Origin: Epiperipatus broadwayi
Lineage: Eukaryota; Onychophora; Udeonychophora; Euonychophora; Peripatidae
DNA: 64,000 bases
Assembly: GCA_028023455.1 (NCBI GenBank)
Contig: JAQFVV010006294.1
Coordinates: 3,501,001 to 3,565,000 of the forward strand
Direction of reading: 5' to 3'
Shown here: positions 23,890 to 35,005 of the stretch, piece by piece
Numbering within the stretch: the stretch's first letter is position 1
How the letters are laid out: each line of letters begins with the position of its first letter
The notes under the pieces: generated by a model
What the model was told of the DNA's origin: nothing
The model's database searches: none
The model's input: only the letters and a program-made list of their open reading frames with translations
Translations under genes and position numbers: made by a program

Positions 23890-25807
23890 TGTAATGGAAC
23901 GTATATGAGGCAGCCCACGATTGAGCAAGCCAAATGTAATGGAAACTATATGGTAGCTTACAATTGGATAAGCTAAATATAATGGAACGTCTATTAGGTA
24001 TTCCATTAAAATTAAAGAATGAAGAAAAACAAAATTATTCCAGTTATATTTAAATAAATTGTTTAAATGCACTTCCAGCTAGCTATATATAAAACAAATC
24101 TAAAATCATGCAAAGCAATGAGATCTATCTTTATAATTTATTTTTAAAGATGATGTGACTAACTAATCAATATATATATTAGAAACAAAGGGACTTCTAC
24201 TAAATTCAAATATACACATCTAATTATGTAAATTTATGTACCTCTAAATATGTGAATGAATAATAATATGTGTAAGTGACCTACAAACCAAATAATAAAT
24301 GAAATATGAAATTATCTTTTATTATTTATAAATTCAATTAATTTCATAATAACTTTGGCATTAAAAGAAAATAAGAATAATATAGTATCGCTCTTTTAAA
24401 TAATTACAAAGGCATTATTTATAAAAACAAATAGTACATCCTTTATTTTATGTTATAGTTCAACTTTAAATAATATTGATGTTTTAAATATAAATACAAA
24501 GAATAACTATATGTATATACTTGTAATAAGTATATATAGATTAAATATATAAAGACATATTTTTGCCTAAACATTATAATATAAATATAACAATTCATAT
24601 ATAACTTCAACCTATAAATTACATTTTAAGATTTTTAAATTATTTAAGATAATTGTCTGAACATCTGTTATACGTTTAATATTATTATAAAACAAGATGC
24701 TTAAATTGATTATTTATATAACGTTATATTTTATAATGAAAAATAAAATAAACAAACCAAAAATATCGATCTCAAAAATATATTTATACATATAAAATTC
24801 TTTACTACCTTTTTAAAAGTTCCTTAGTTAGTTTTCCTTTAAAAGTTAATTTACTCCATGAGTTATTTCTTTATCCGTTTACTATTATTATTAGAATGCA
24901 TTCTGTCGAAGGTGAAGAAACTATTATGTTAAAGAAAATTGTTAATTCCTAGACACATGCATATTTTATCCTTTCAAAATTTCCTTCATTGAAAAAAAAA
25001 TAAATAAACAAATTGAAATATTAAATCCAGCATGTCAATTCCAATTACTTCCAGATTATGATTAAATTGACGATTATACATTTAAGATAGCTATATCAAG
25101 TTTCAACTCCAGACGCGACGAAATTTATACATTGAATTTTTTTAGTTGTTCCATTGAAAATTGCCTTGGAATAAATGAATGTGATGACGCAGCTCCTAGC
25201 TGCGATATATTTTTCTTAGCAAGCCATAATTTATGTATTTACCATAAGATATATATGTTATTTCAGTATTTTGAAGAATAGTAAATTTTATAGAACTAAA
25301 GTACAACAAAATCTTTATTTTTCAGTTGTTTGTTCTATATCTATTTCAATAATAATATATAATAATGGCTTCTTTTGTTGTTGCTATCGTTCCATGCGCC
25401 AGCAGATACTATTTTAAAACTCATGTTATATATGTTCTCTTTTAAAACAATTAACATTAAAATAAAAATAAAATATCAAGTATATATATATAAAATATTA
25501 AATTGAAAATTTGACATCTTTAAAAATATACATAAATAATTATTTATTACATTTAGTAATCATTGCAAATAAAATAATTTTTTTAATCAACAATTTATAT
25601 GTCCTTATTTATTTTAATAATTAAATGTTTATTATGATGTACTATCAATATATATAAATAAAATAATAACTTCAAATAATAACTATATTTAATAAACATA
25701 AAAGAAAAATTTAAATATTTCATATGTAAACTTCAACTTAAAGAGATTTTTTTTTTAATAACAAATGACAATTTAAAAAATATAATATCGACTTATCGAT
25801 ATTTACA
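23890..25807 (-). repeat. 3' LTR of the minus-strand element (left copy)
   Basis: This copy is nearly identical over its whole length to 29065-30988. Its right boundary falls after cgatatttaca, where the two copies part ways after a further ata. It contains a 7-bp hairpin (cgcagct/agctgcg, 25188-25204), present in both LTRs, and a terminal inverted pair atatcga/tcgatat at about 25784-25801. Its minus-strand 3' end carries about two and a third copies of a 44-bp unit (see findings). Confidence 0.88.
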
Positions 25808-25822
25808 ATACCCTCTAATCCA
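25808..25822 (-). promoter_or_regulatory. Possible polypurine tract next to the 3' LTR
   Basis: On the minus strand, ggattagagggtat lies directly upstream of the LTR start TGTAAATA. A purine-rich run (agaggg) at this exact place is where plus-strand priming occurs in LTR retroelements. The run is short and interrupted by T, so the assignment rests mainly on position. Confidence 0.4.
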
Positions 25823-25983
25823 CCGAAAAAAAAAATGTCTTTGCAAATAACTAATTAATTAAGAGATATCGAAAAACTTCTCAAATTTGTAATCTTTCTA
25901 AGCTAAATAATCTTTTAAAAATCGCAAATCATTGATACAACTTTAACATTAAAGAACTCTTGAAAATCATTTTGAAAATCATC

Positions 25984-27495
25984 CTATTCTATATTAAGTC
26001 TTTTCAATTTAACTTTAGGTTTATTTAAATCTCTTTCCTTAGCTATATTTTCTTGAAGAAAATCTTTACTAATCACATCATCACTTCTCATTTTAAGTTT
26101 AATTTTGGCTTTGCCAATTTCTTTTTCTTTATCAATAATCTTTCTGCTAATATTTAAATTGAATATCTTTTTATTTCTCTCAAATTTTAATAAGATATAT
26201 CTTACGAACTTTGTCCTACTAGCATACTTGTAAAATAGGTCTTTTCTATTGCAGTAATGGTACAAATTATCACTCAAATATTCATGTTCTAATATATATA
26301 AAAATATGCTTTCTTTGTACCACACAAAATTATTATGATACTGTTCTTTATATTGACTTTGATAAACACATTCTGTTCTTTCTAGTAATTTTTGAGAGTT
26401 AATTTTAATCTTTTCTGGTGAATTTAATTCAACTTCTAAAGTTTGAACACTTTTATTCATTTTATTATAATGCATTTTTATTTCTCCTAACTCTAGAGTA
26501 CTATTGTCTAACCATTGAAAACCTAACTGTCCAATTTCTAAATTGTCAACAGTGTCCTTTAATCTTTCATAACTTAATTCTACTTCTTCTAATTGCTTTT
26601 TTGAATTTAATTTTATTTTTAAGGATTTATCAATTATTTTAACACACTCTTCATTTTCATTTATATTTTTACTAGTCATTTCAATGGGTTCTTTGTATTC
26701 TTCAAAATTTTCATTAATTAATTTAAGATTTTTACTACAGATTTTGTTAGACACTTTTAATTCTTTCAGTTCTTCATCAACTTTTGTGTCTATACTCATA
26801 ACACTATCATCTACCAAATTAACAAATGATTTATTATCATACACATCTTTATTAACTAACTTGACAGTATCTTTATTTTCTTTTGTCAAACTATTATACA
26901 AGTTAATATTTTCATTAATAACTTGTGGACTTTCTTTACTTATTATTTCAATAATTTGCTTACTTTCCATCACATCTTTATTAATTAAATTAATGGGTTC
27001 CTTATTCATTGTCAAATCTGTACTAATCACTTCAACAGATTTATCATTTACTTTGAAAGATAGTTTATGATTTGCTATATCCTTATCAATTATCTCAACT
27101 GAGGGCTTAGATTCAGTTTCTATACTTTTAAATTCAATATTTTGTGATTTATTACTCTCCTCTAATTTATTCTTTAAATTAGCATCTACTATTTTAACAT
27201 CTTGACTAACTATCTCAACAGATGATTTATTATCTTCAACATTTTTATTAATAAATTGAGTTTCTTTCCACCTCCTTTCTTCAATCAACCTCATGAACTC
27301 AGGGATATATTTATCAAATATACGATCTATAGATTCACATCTACTATCTATGTATTTATCAACTGTAATTTCATTCTCTTTTTGAGGATTATCAGCAACT
27401 AGCTCAGACGTTATTGGTTTCTCCATTAAATTCCTTACATAAAAATTACCACAGATCAAGGGCTCACCATCTCCAATCATTATTCCAAAAAGCAA
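25984..27495 (-). CDS. 503-residue repeat-containing protein of the LTR element, function unknown
   Basis: This is the only long open frame in the window and the only protein of the LTR element. I do not recognise the family. Residues about 80-293 hold imperfect 14-residue repeats of the form (I/L)(I/V)NKDV-x(2)-NK-x(2)-VE. Examples are VISTDL at 156, LINKDV at 170 and IISKES at 184; LVNKDV at 213 and LVDDSV at 227; LINENF at 259, MTSKNI at 273 and IIDKSL at 287. Residues 380-435 are aromatic-rich (WYKESIFLYILEHEYLSDNL), and the last 65 are basic (KEIGKAKIKLKM, KPKVKLKRLNIE). I see no zinc knuckle, protease, YxDD or integrase residues. The start used is the first Met; Met6 and Met24 are alternatives. 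A structural or Gag-like role fits the position, but a captured host gene is also possible. The frame is intact despite heavy A+T, which suggests selection or recent origin. Confidence 0.7.
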   Translation of the reverse strand: MLFGIMIGDGEPLICGNFYVRNLMEKPITSELVADNPQKENEITVDKYIDSRCESIDRIFDKYIPEFMRLIEERRWKETQFINKNVEDNKSSVEIVSQDVKIVDANLKNKLEESNKSQNIEFKSIETESKPSVEIIDKDIANHKLSFKVNDKSVEVISTDLTMNKEPINLINKDVMESKQIIEIISKESPQVINENINLYNSLTKENKDTVKLVNKDVYDNKSFVNLVDDSVMSIDTKVDEELKELKVSNKICSKNLKLINENFEEYKEPIEMTSKNINENEECVKIIDKSLKIKLNSKKQLEEVELSYERLKDTVDNLEIGQLGFQWLDNSTLELGEIKMHYNKMNKSVQTLEVELNSPEKIKINSQKLLERTECVYQSQYKEQYHNNFVWYKESIFLYILEHEYLSDNLYHYCNRKDLFYKYASRTKFVRYILLKFERNKKIFNLNISRKIIDKEKEIGKAKIKLKMRSDDVISKDFLQENIAKERDLNKPKVKLKRLNIE

Positions 27496-29039
27496 TTATT
27501 TAACTAAAAAAAAAAAAAATACAAGCCTTTTTTTTTTAATCTTATAATACATAATAGCTATCTGACAATCTAAATTTTACTTATTTGAACTCATGAACTT
27601 CTTGGCTTAAAAAAAAAAAAAAAAAAAATCTCATCTATCACCATAATATCAACAAATTTTTCTAAAATATATATAGAAAGGGAGTAACAACTGATATCAC
27701 TAAATAACATTCATTTATATTTAATGATAATAAATATTCTACACTTATATCATATTAAAATGTGGATACTTCATATCAAATTCAATATAACCTTGAAATA
27801 TTTAAAAAATACAACTAAATGTTCACATGCCTTAAAAATAACTAATTTGATAATATAATGAGACAACTTTCTCATTCAAAATAATGGTAGTTAAATATAA
27901 AATACTTAAATTGATACCTATAAATTTTCTGGACCTTAAAACTTAATAACATTTTATATATATATATAAAAAAAATATCCACTTCACTAATTATTAACTT
28001 TTGTGCCCGAAATATTTTAATAAAATTGTACTAATGCAATTTATTATCAACAAACATTCACTAATTGAACTTCATGTTTAAAAGTCATTTATAATAGAAA
28101 ATATAATATTACTATACTTGTTTTCAAACCTTAATTAATAATCAATGTAATAGATTATTTGTTACAAACAATAATCAATTAATCTAGTCCCTAAGTTTGG
28201 TGTTATATATTTAAGTTATATACTTATCTATTCCTCCAAAGATCTGATAGATACTGACAACCAAAAGATTGATTAGCACTTTACAACTTTGATGTAGATA
28301 AAAGAATTCAATCATTATTCCCAAAGCATACAATGTTTCATGAACACTTAGATGATTATCACATTTCATTCTATCCAATTTACTACAACCCATAATAATT
28401 TTCTGAAAACACTATTACACTACCCTGCTTATATTTAAGTCTTAGGGGCTATTACTTATAAAATATTTCCTTGCTCATCTTAAGGAGACTTAGAGGCAAA
28501 TATTATACATACATCAAAATAATTATACCTTACTCTCTCTGGAGTTTTAAAGATAAAATCATGGCAGGACCACTGTTAGCTGCTTCATGATAAATAATAA
28601 TAATAATAAACATCAAAATTTGGGTTGGAGCAATGAATGAGATTAATCAATCACAAATGACATGAATGCACTACATCCCTAAGACAATGACAAAAATTCC
28701 CCATCCAACATCAATACTTGCAACAGAACCAACCAAACTCCAACAATCAAATATCCCATCCAACCTTCAAAATTATAGATTTTCTACAACATAAACTTTC
28801 CAAATATGGACAAAATTATTATGCCGTACTTTAACACCATCATATCTTTCATCATTAAAAAATACAATAACAGTAACAATCACCATCTAAACATAAGGCC
28901 AAAATATTTCCATTTATATAAAAAAAAAAAATTAAACACACAAAAATACTTCTCTTTCTTTAAACTATATATCTCACATAAATATATATACTACACATCT
29001 CTCAGGTATGTGGGGTATTTCAAGCCCTAATTAGCTTAT
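27496..29039 (-). other. Leader of the LTR element, no clear coding sequence
   Basis: This holds about 1.5 kb between the primer binding site and the start of the 503-codon ORF. Stops are frequent in all frames. The longest minus-strand frame (28211-28393, 60 codons, starting MGCSKLDRMKCDNHLSVHET) has a more protein-like composition than chance frames nearby and could be a small exon or remnant. A (AAT)n run lies at about 28593-28610. Confidence 0.45.
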
Positions 29040-29062
29040 TTCGAGCCCTAGTTGTTGCGCCA
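29040..29062 (-). promoter_or_regulatory. tRNA primer binding site
   Basis: On the minus strand, TGGCGCAACAACTAGGGCTC and GAA begin two bases after the LTR end. The + strand reads as a complete tRNA 3' end: T-loop TTCGAGC, T-stem CCTAG, acceptor TTGTTGC, discriminator G, then CCA. The match to tRNA numbering is exact over 23 positions. The primer tRNA would have acceptor 5' strand GCAACAA. Isotype is not certain, although a G discriminator would suit tRNA-Ser. A partial echo (ttcaagccctaatt) lies 28 bases further left at about 29010. Confidence 0.8.
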
Positions 29063-29064
29063 AA

Positions 29065-30988
29065 TGTAATGGAACGTATATGAGGCAGCCCACGATTGGG
29101 CAAGCCAAATGTAATGGAAACTATATGGTAGCTTACAATTGGATAAGCTAAATATAATGGAACGTCTATTAGGTATTCCATTAAAATTAAAGAATGAAGA
29201 AAAACAAAATTATTCCAGTTATAATTAAATAAATTGTTTAAATGCCCTTCCAGCTAGCTATGCATAAAACAAATCTAAAATCATGTAAAGCAATGAGACC
29301 TATCTTTATAATTTATTTTTAAGGTTGATGTGACTAACTAATCAAATATATATATATCAGAAACAAAGGGACTTCTACTAAATTCAAATATACACATCTA
29401 ATTATGTAAATTTATGTATCTCTAAATATTTGAATGAATAATAATATGTGTAAGTGATCTACAAACCAAATAATAAATGAAATATGAAATTATCTTTTAT
29501 TATTTATAAATTCAATTAATTTCATAATAACTTTGGCATTAAAAGAAAATAAGAATAATATAGTATCGCTCTTTTAAATAATTACAAAGGCATTATTTAT
29601 AAAACAAATAGTACATCCTTTATTTTATGTTATAGTTCAACTTTAAATAATATTGATGTTTTAAATATAAATACAAAGAATAACTATATGTATATACTTG
29701 TAATAAGTATATATAGATTAAATATATAAAGACATATTTTTGCCTAACCATTATAATATAAATATAACAATTCATATATAACTTCAACCTATAAATTACA
29801 TTTTAAGATTTTTAAATTATTTAAGATAATTGTCTGAACATCTGTTATACGTTTAATATTATTATAAAACAAGATGCTTAAATTGATTATTTATATAACG
29901 TTATATTTTATAATGAAAAATAAAATAAACAAACCAAAAATATCGATCTCAAAAATATATTTATACATATAAAATTCTTTACTACCTTTTTAAAAGTTCC
30001 TTAGTTAGTTTTCCTTTAAAAGTTAATTTACTCCATGAGTTATTTCTTTATCCGTTTACTATTATTATTAGAATGCATTCTGTCGAAGGTGAAGAAACTA
30101 TTATGTTAAAGAAAATTGTTAATTCCTAGACACATGCATATTTTATCCTTTCAAAATTTCCTTCATTGAAAAAAAAATAAATAAACAAATTGAAATATTA
30201 AATCCAGCATGTCAATTCCAATTACTTCCAGATTATGATTAAATTGACGATTATACATTTAAGATAGCTATATCAAGTTTCAACTCCAGACGCGATGAAA
30301 TTTATACATTGAATTTTTTTAGTTGTTCCATTGAAAATTGCCTTGGAATAAATGAATGTGATGACGCAGCTCCTAGCTGCGATATATTTTTCTTAGCAAG
30401 CCATAATTTATGTATTTACCATAAGATATATATGTTATTTCAGTATTTTGAAGAATAGTAAATTTTATAGAACTAAAGTACAACAAAATCTTTATTTTTC
30501 AGTTGTTTGTTCTATATCTATTTCAATAATAATATATAATAATGGCTTCTTTATTGTTGTTGCTATCGTTCCATGCGCCAGCAGATACTATTTTAAAACT
30601 CATGTTATATATGTTCTCTTTTAAAACAATTAACATTAAAATAAAAATAAAATATCAAGTATATATATATAAAATATTAAATTGAAAATTTGACATCTTT
30701 AAAAATATACATAAATAATTATTTATTACATTTAGTAATCATTGCAAATAAAATAATTTTTTTAATCAATAATTTATATGTCCTTATTTATTTCAATAAT
30801 TAAATGTTTATTATGATGTACTATCAATATATATAAATAAAATAATAACTTCAAATAATAACTATATTTAATAAACATAAAAGAAAAATTTAAATATTTC
30901 ATATGTAAACATCAACTTAAAGAGATTTTTTTTTTAAATAACAAATGACAATTTAAAAAAATATAATATCGACTTATCGATATTTACA
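29065..30988 (-). repeat. 5' LTR of the minus-strand element (right copy)
   Basis: This copy starts tgtaatggaacgtatatgag on the + strand, preceded by the two-base spacer and primer binding site on its left. It ends cgatatttaca followed by flanking atatatatta. Any promoter for the element should lie here, directing transcription to the left. I could not pick a convincing TATA box among the many AT stretches. Confidence 0.88.
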
Positions 30989-32673
30989 ATATATATTATT
31001 TTTACCATTATTTGAGTATATTAATATATTAATCAGTTATAGAACTTTGTTTTCAATTACTGTTGTTTATCTTTTAATATTACTGTTTAATTTCATTTTT
31101 TATAGTTTATTTTATACATATTCTATCAATATAATCCATCCATCCCCTCATTTTATTTATCATCAATTTTTCTAATACATAATTAATCTGCCTTAATTAT
31201 TTTTTTTAGACTATTTTTTTTCCTTAAGATTTTAGGTGCCAAACTTGAGATAAATGCTATATTATAGTTAAAACTATTATTTGGAAGATATATTAAAACA
31301 AGCAGAATCTGCTACAATTTTTTTTGTTACTTCTTGATATTGAATACCACTCACTAACATAACAAGATTGCTGAGAATGTATTAACTTTGTGCAAACCAG
31401 TGACTAAATAATTAACTAATATTTACTTTTACTAATTACTATTTTAGGTATTTTATTTTTAAAAAAATATTTTGAAAATCAGAGCTAATAATATATTTAA
31501 AAAGTGATTTTAAAATGTTTGAGTACTACACTAACCAGAATGATCCAACAAAGCAAAAATATTATAATAGATCTGATACAAATTGTAAATAGATAAAACT
31601 TGTATTCTTTATATCAAGTGTAATTTTGAAATGGTCTGTCGCAAAAGCAAACATAAAGTACTCTTTATAATATTTCAGAATGCCTTTGATTTGATAGATG
31701 TGATTAGATTCTTTCCAATTACACTATATTAAGAAAGTTTTATGGTGAAAGAAAATTTTTGTACTCATTATAGAATTATATATATTTGTGTCTGAATATA
31801 TGATGCATATGCAGTAACCTTTTCCATTAAATAACTGGCTTAAAAAAAGAAGCTAGCTGACTTTTCTAGAGATATAGAAACTTTCATCAATAGAAGTATC
31901 TATATTATTCTAATTTATTCATTCAATGTCTAAAAAAAATCTGAGCTATGAAAAGTTAGTTAATTGTTTCTTTTTCAGCAGTTTTAAGAAATAAAAATCT
32001 ATTTATTTATTTTTTAATTAAGAAGAAAATTTATAGATATATATCACAGGCAACAACATATAGATACTACATACAAATGTCATAGTGTATTTAGTAAATA
32101 AATAATGTGTTTGATAGTCAATGAATGAACTAGTAATAGTATTTTCATGCATAAAAATTATGTAAATATGTCCTAAAATATTAACATTTAATTTTTTAAT
32201 GCAAAAATTAATTCATTTTCAAATACTTATTAAGATAGCGTTATGAACAGTTTTTAATATAACCAGAAAAATTAAAAATAGGGATTCAGTTTCAGCTTGA
32301 AGAATATGGATTTGAAAACTAGAGAATAATTGCAAATATTAAAAGAATATTTGAAATTGTAAAGATTCTTGTGATTAAAAGATAAATGAGAATATCTTGA
32401 AAATGTAGACTTAGAAATGAAAACTTGTGGTAAACAATTATATAGTGAATAGTATTAGATACAATGAATCTGATATTTTTATATGCAAAGAATGAATGAA
32501 ATTGATTCAGTAATAAATGAATAATGTTTATTTTAATATATATTAGATTCTTGAAGTCATCATTTTTTAAATAATTTTTACTGTTTCTATATGAGGTTAT
32601 TTAAGTGATTAAAAATCAACTCTTCCTTGTGAATTTAAATTGTAAACAGTTTGAATGAAGCCATGAAAACATA
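30989..32673. other. Intronic DNA right of the LTR element
   Basis: This is AT-rich sequence with no gene or clear repeat. Its first bases (atatatatta) are the right flank of the LTR insertion. Confidence 0.5.
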
Positions 32674-33003
32674 AGCCAATAAACATCACATGGCCGTCTC
32701 TTCTTATGCTTGTATATAACTGTTGTTAAAACAGGCAAAACTCACTATATATATTGCCACACATAGCAAGCTAAAGTAATCAATGGATGCCAGAAGATTT
32801 GTGCATAAAATCCCCATCTAGTGCCTACTCATCCAATATCCCCAGACTAGTTTCTGGCTTATGGCCTTCGTCAGTGAGGAGCCTTGGTATCCATTGATTA
32901 CTCTAGCTTGCTGTGTGTGGCAATATATACAGTGAGTTTTGCCTGTTTTAACAACAGTTATACACAAGCATAAGAGGAGATGGTCATGTGATGTTTATTG
33001 GCT
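32674..33003. repeat. Inverted-repeat element with 118-bp arms and a hammerhead-like core in the centre
   Basis: The left arm (agccaataaacatcacatgg through tgttgttaaaacaggcaaaa to caatggatgcc, 32674-32791) and right arm (ggtatccattgattactcta through gttttaacaacagttatac to atgtttattggct, 32886-33003) are inverted copies with few mismatches. The 94-base centre carries on the minus strand CTGACGA-AGGCCATAAGCCA-GAAAC (32850-32874), which has the box order of a hammerhead ribozyme. The same core and the flanking words tctggggatattggatgag recur in the + orientation at 33258-33300. This suggests a tail-to-tail pair of one short retroposon. Confidence 0.75.
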
Positions 33004-33411
33004 AAAAACCAATCCTGCCTAATAGGATAGTGGTGGCTATGGTTGTTAGAGAACCAAAGACACCAAAGTGTATGGATACTGAACTGGATTCAGACCCATA
33101 TGACTATATAAGCTAATGGGCTTGGATTGAAAACATTAAGGTGTTTTCAGTTTAAGACTCATAGTTTTGTAGTTAAATGGAGATAAAAGGTGGTTACTGG
33201 AGGGTTGCATTAGATCCTAAGATCTAGATGCAGTGCTCTCAGATCCAAGGCTCCTCACTGACGGTCATAAGCCAGAAACTAGTCTGGGGATATTGGATGA
33301 GTATCCCATAGATTGGGATTTTATGCACAAGCCTTCTGGCATCCATTGCTTACTCTAGCTTGCTGTGTGTGGCAGTATATATATATATATAGTGAGTTTT
33401 GCCATGAGGAC
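33004..33411 (+). repeat. SINE-like unit with tRNA-like head and hammerhead-like core
   Basis: Head to tail there is a possible pol III A box (ggtggctatggttg, 33032-33045) and B box (ggattcagacc, 33086-33096). A unique body follows, including gttgcattagatcctaagat, then the core CTGACG-GTCATAAGCCA-GAAAC (33258-33279), which has lost about five bases compared with the copy at 32850. The tail runs through tttatgcacaagccttctgg, catccattgcttactctagc and a TA run to gtgagttttgcc. The tail is a direct copy of the right arm of the adjacent inverted repeat. I infer a tRNA-derived SINE family with a ribozyme-like module. Confidence 0.55.
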
Positions 33412-34924
33412 ATCCCTGACTGATTTAAAATTCACCTTAATAAAATATCATTGTCTAATCTTTATAATATTTTGGATAGCAGATGAAAGTTTTTGATACT
33501 AGATGGTATTATATTAATATAGCAAATGTTTTGAAGTTTATTGATCCAATTATTACATATTATTAAGTGTTGTATAATATAATATTTATATATAATGATT
33601 TGTTTTTCATTTTTTAAATATATATTGTTAATCTGCTAGTTATATATATATCTTTCAAATACAATTCATTTATCTTTTTATTATTAAATATCTACCTTTT
33701 TTTTTTTCTAAATTATTTACTTTATTTCAACTTTTTTTTGCTATTATTTCTGCCTAATATCATCAGTTTTTTAAATCAGTAATATATTTTGTTCAAATTA
33801 TAGTATTTATTTTGAATAAATCCAGTTCAAGGATGTTTTTTAAGAATGAAATTGTAATTAATGACTAAGAAATTCAATTTAGTTCAAGCTGTTGTAACAA
33901 ATTGAAATAAAAATTTGAAATGAATGGCATTATCATTTTTTTTGTTTGAAACATAAGTTAGAGGGGGAAAGTAGAAAAATAAATATCAGAATATTTTTGT
34001 GTAAAGAAGTACAGATTTATATTTAAAACAATTTTTATTTAGTGCCTTTTACTGTGTGTGTGTATATATATATCAATGGTAGATCTTCTTAAGAATGCAT
34101 TCTGGGAAAATATACATGGCTTTTTAATAACTTACATGTATTAATCTTTTTAACGTATAGACTTATATCACTTACTTTTTTGCTTATTTTGTTAAAAAGC
34201 AAAAATCATTCACTTAATTTTGATAAAATCTCAATTTTTAATAAATATCAAATAATTAATTAAAATCTAAAAAAATAAAGTCAATGATATTGATTTTTTT
34301 TTTTATAAGTAAAATTTTGTATAAGGAACGATTTTGTTAAATATTTCTACAACATATGAAAATAAAGTATTAGTCAAAAAGCAATTAAAAGTCAATTGTG
34401 TTTATTTATAATTTTAATGAAATTTAAATTTTATAAACAATTAAATAAGTAATATTTATATATGTTGCAAACCATGGGTTTAATTTTATTTCAGTGGTGT
34501 TAATGTTTTATTATTTCTGTAGATGCCTTTTTTTTTTTTGTGCTGTTTTTCAAATTACTATTTATTGTCTACATACAATCTTTAAATTATATTAAATAAA
34601 ATAACAAAATTATTCAAATTTGTTCTGCAGTACTCTCATAAATATTATTATATATACATTCTTTGTACAATATGAAAATATGTATTTTTATCACTATTGT
34701 TATCATTATTATTTTACCATATAAATGTTTTTTCATACAATTATTTTTATCTATTTTATACATTTAAGTTAATAAGAGATATTAATCCTTATATTAAACA
34801 ATGATGTTATATTCAATATATTCACATAAATTTTAAATTGTAAAAACTTAAGAAAAAAACATAATACAATTAGCAATATTTCTTTAGCAATAAGAAAAAA
34901 AAAAGATTTTTATCATCAGATTCT
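33412..34924. other. Intronic DNA without recognised content
   Basis: This is AT-rich with poly-T runs. Nothing is recognised. Confidence 0.5.
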
Positions 34925-35005
34925 TAATATGGATGGCTGAAGAGTTGGAGGGTGGAGAAGATTGAATCCTGTCCATTAAAGTTTGAAGATTTGCTATCTT
35001 AACTT
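34925..35005 (-). repeat. Dispersed repeat fragment, second copy near 55300
   Basis: The minus strand reads agcaaatcttcaaactttaa, tggacaggattcaatcttct and ccaccctccaactcttcagc. This matches agcaaatcttcactctttaa, tagacaggcttcaatgtatt and ccaccctccaattcttcagc at 55311-55373. Both continue to aatctgatgat. It is an old interspersed repeat in opposite orientation. The 81-codon frame starting at 34983 begins inside it and is not taken as a gene. Confidence 0.6.

Larger units (their letters stand above)
23890..30988 (-). mobile_element. Young LTR retrotransposon-like element without recognisable pol, minus strand
   Basis: Two direct repeats of about 1.92 kb (23890-25807 and 29065-30988) flank 3.26 kb of unique DNA. 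Read on the minus strand the LTRs start TGTAAATATCGATAAG and end CGTTCCATTACA, giving TGTAA...TTACA termini. Two bases inside the 5' LTR lies a strong tRNA primer binding site. A single long ORF (503 codons) occupies the 3' half of the interior, and the leader before it is about 1.57 kb. By eye there are about twenty substitutions and a few small indels between the LTRs, so insertion is recent. No reverse transcriptase, protease, RNase H or integrase is visible, so it must be mobilised by another element if it is mobile. It lies antisense to the ankyrin gene, in intron 3. Confidence 0.85.

Noticed and set aside
26418-27070. Open frames on the + strand at 26418-26642 and 26684-27070
   Set aside because: They lie antisense to the 503-codon ORF and are hydrophobic Leu/Phe/Ser translations expected from the complement of a Lys/Glu/Asn-rich gene.
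29040-29062. A tRNA gene at the tRNA-like 3' end
   Set aside because: Only the last 23 positions of a tRNA are present. No D-arm or anticodon arm precedes them. The position next to the LTR explains it as a primer binding site.
23881-30994. A firm target-site duplication for the LTR element
   Set aside because: Both flanks are atatat, but the site is a TA microsatellite, so the match is uninformative.
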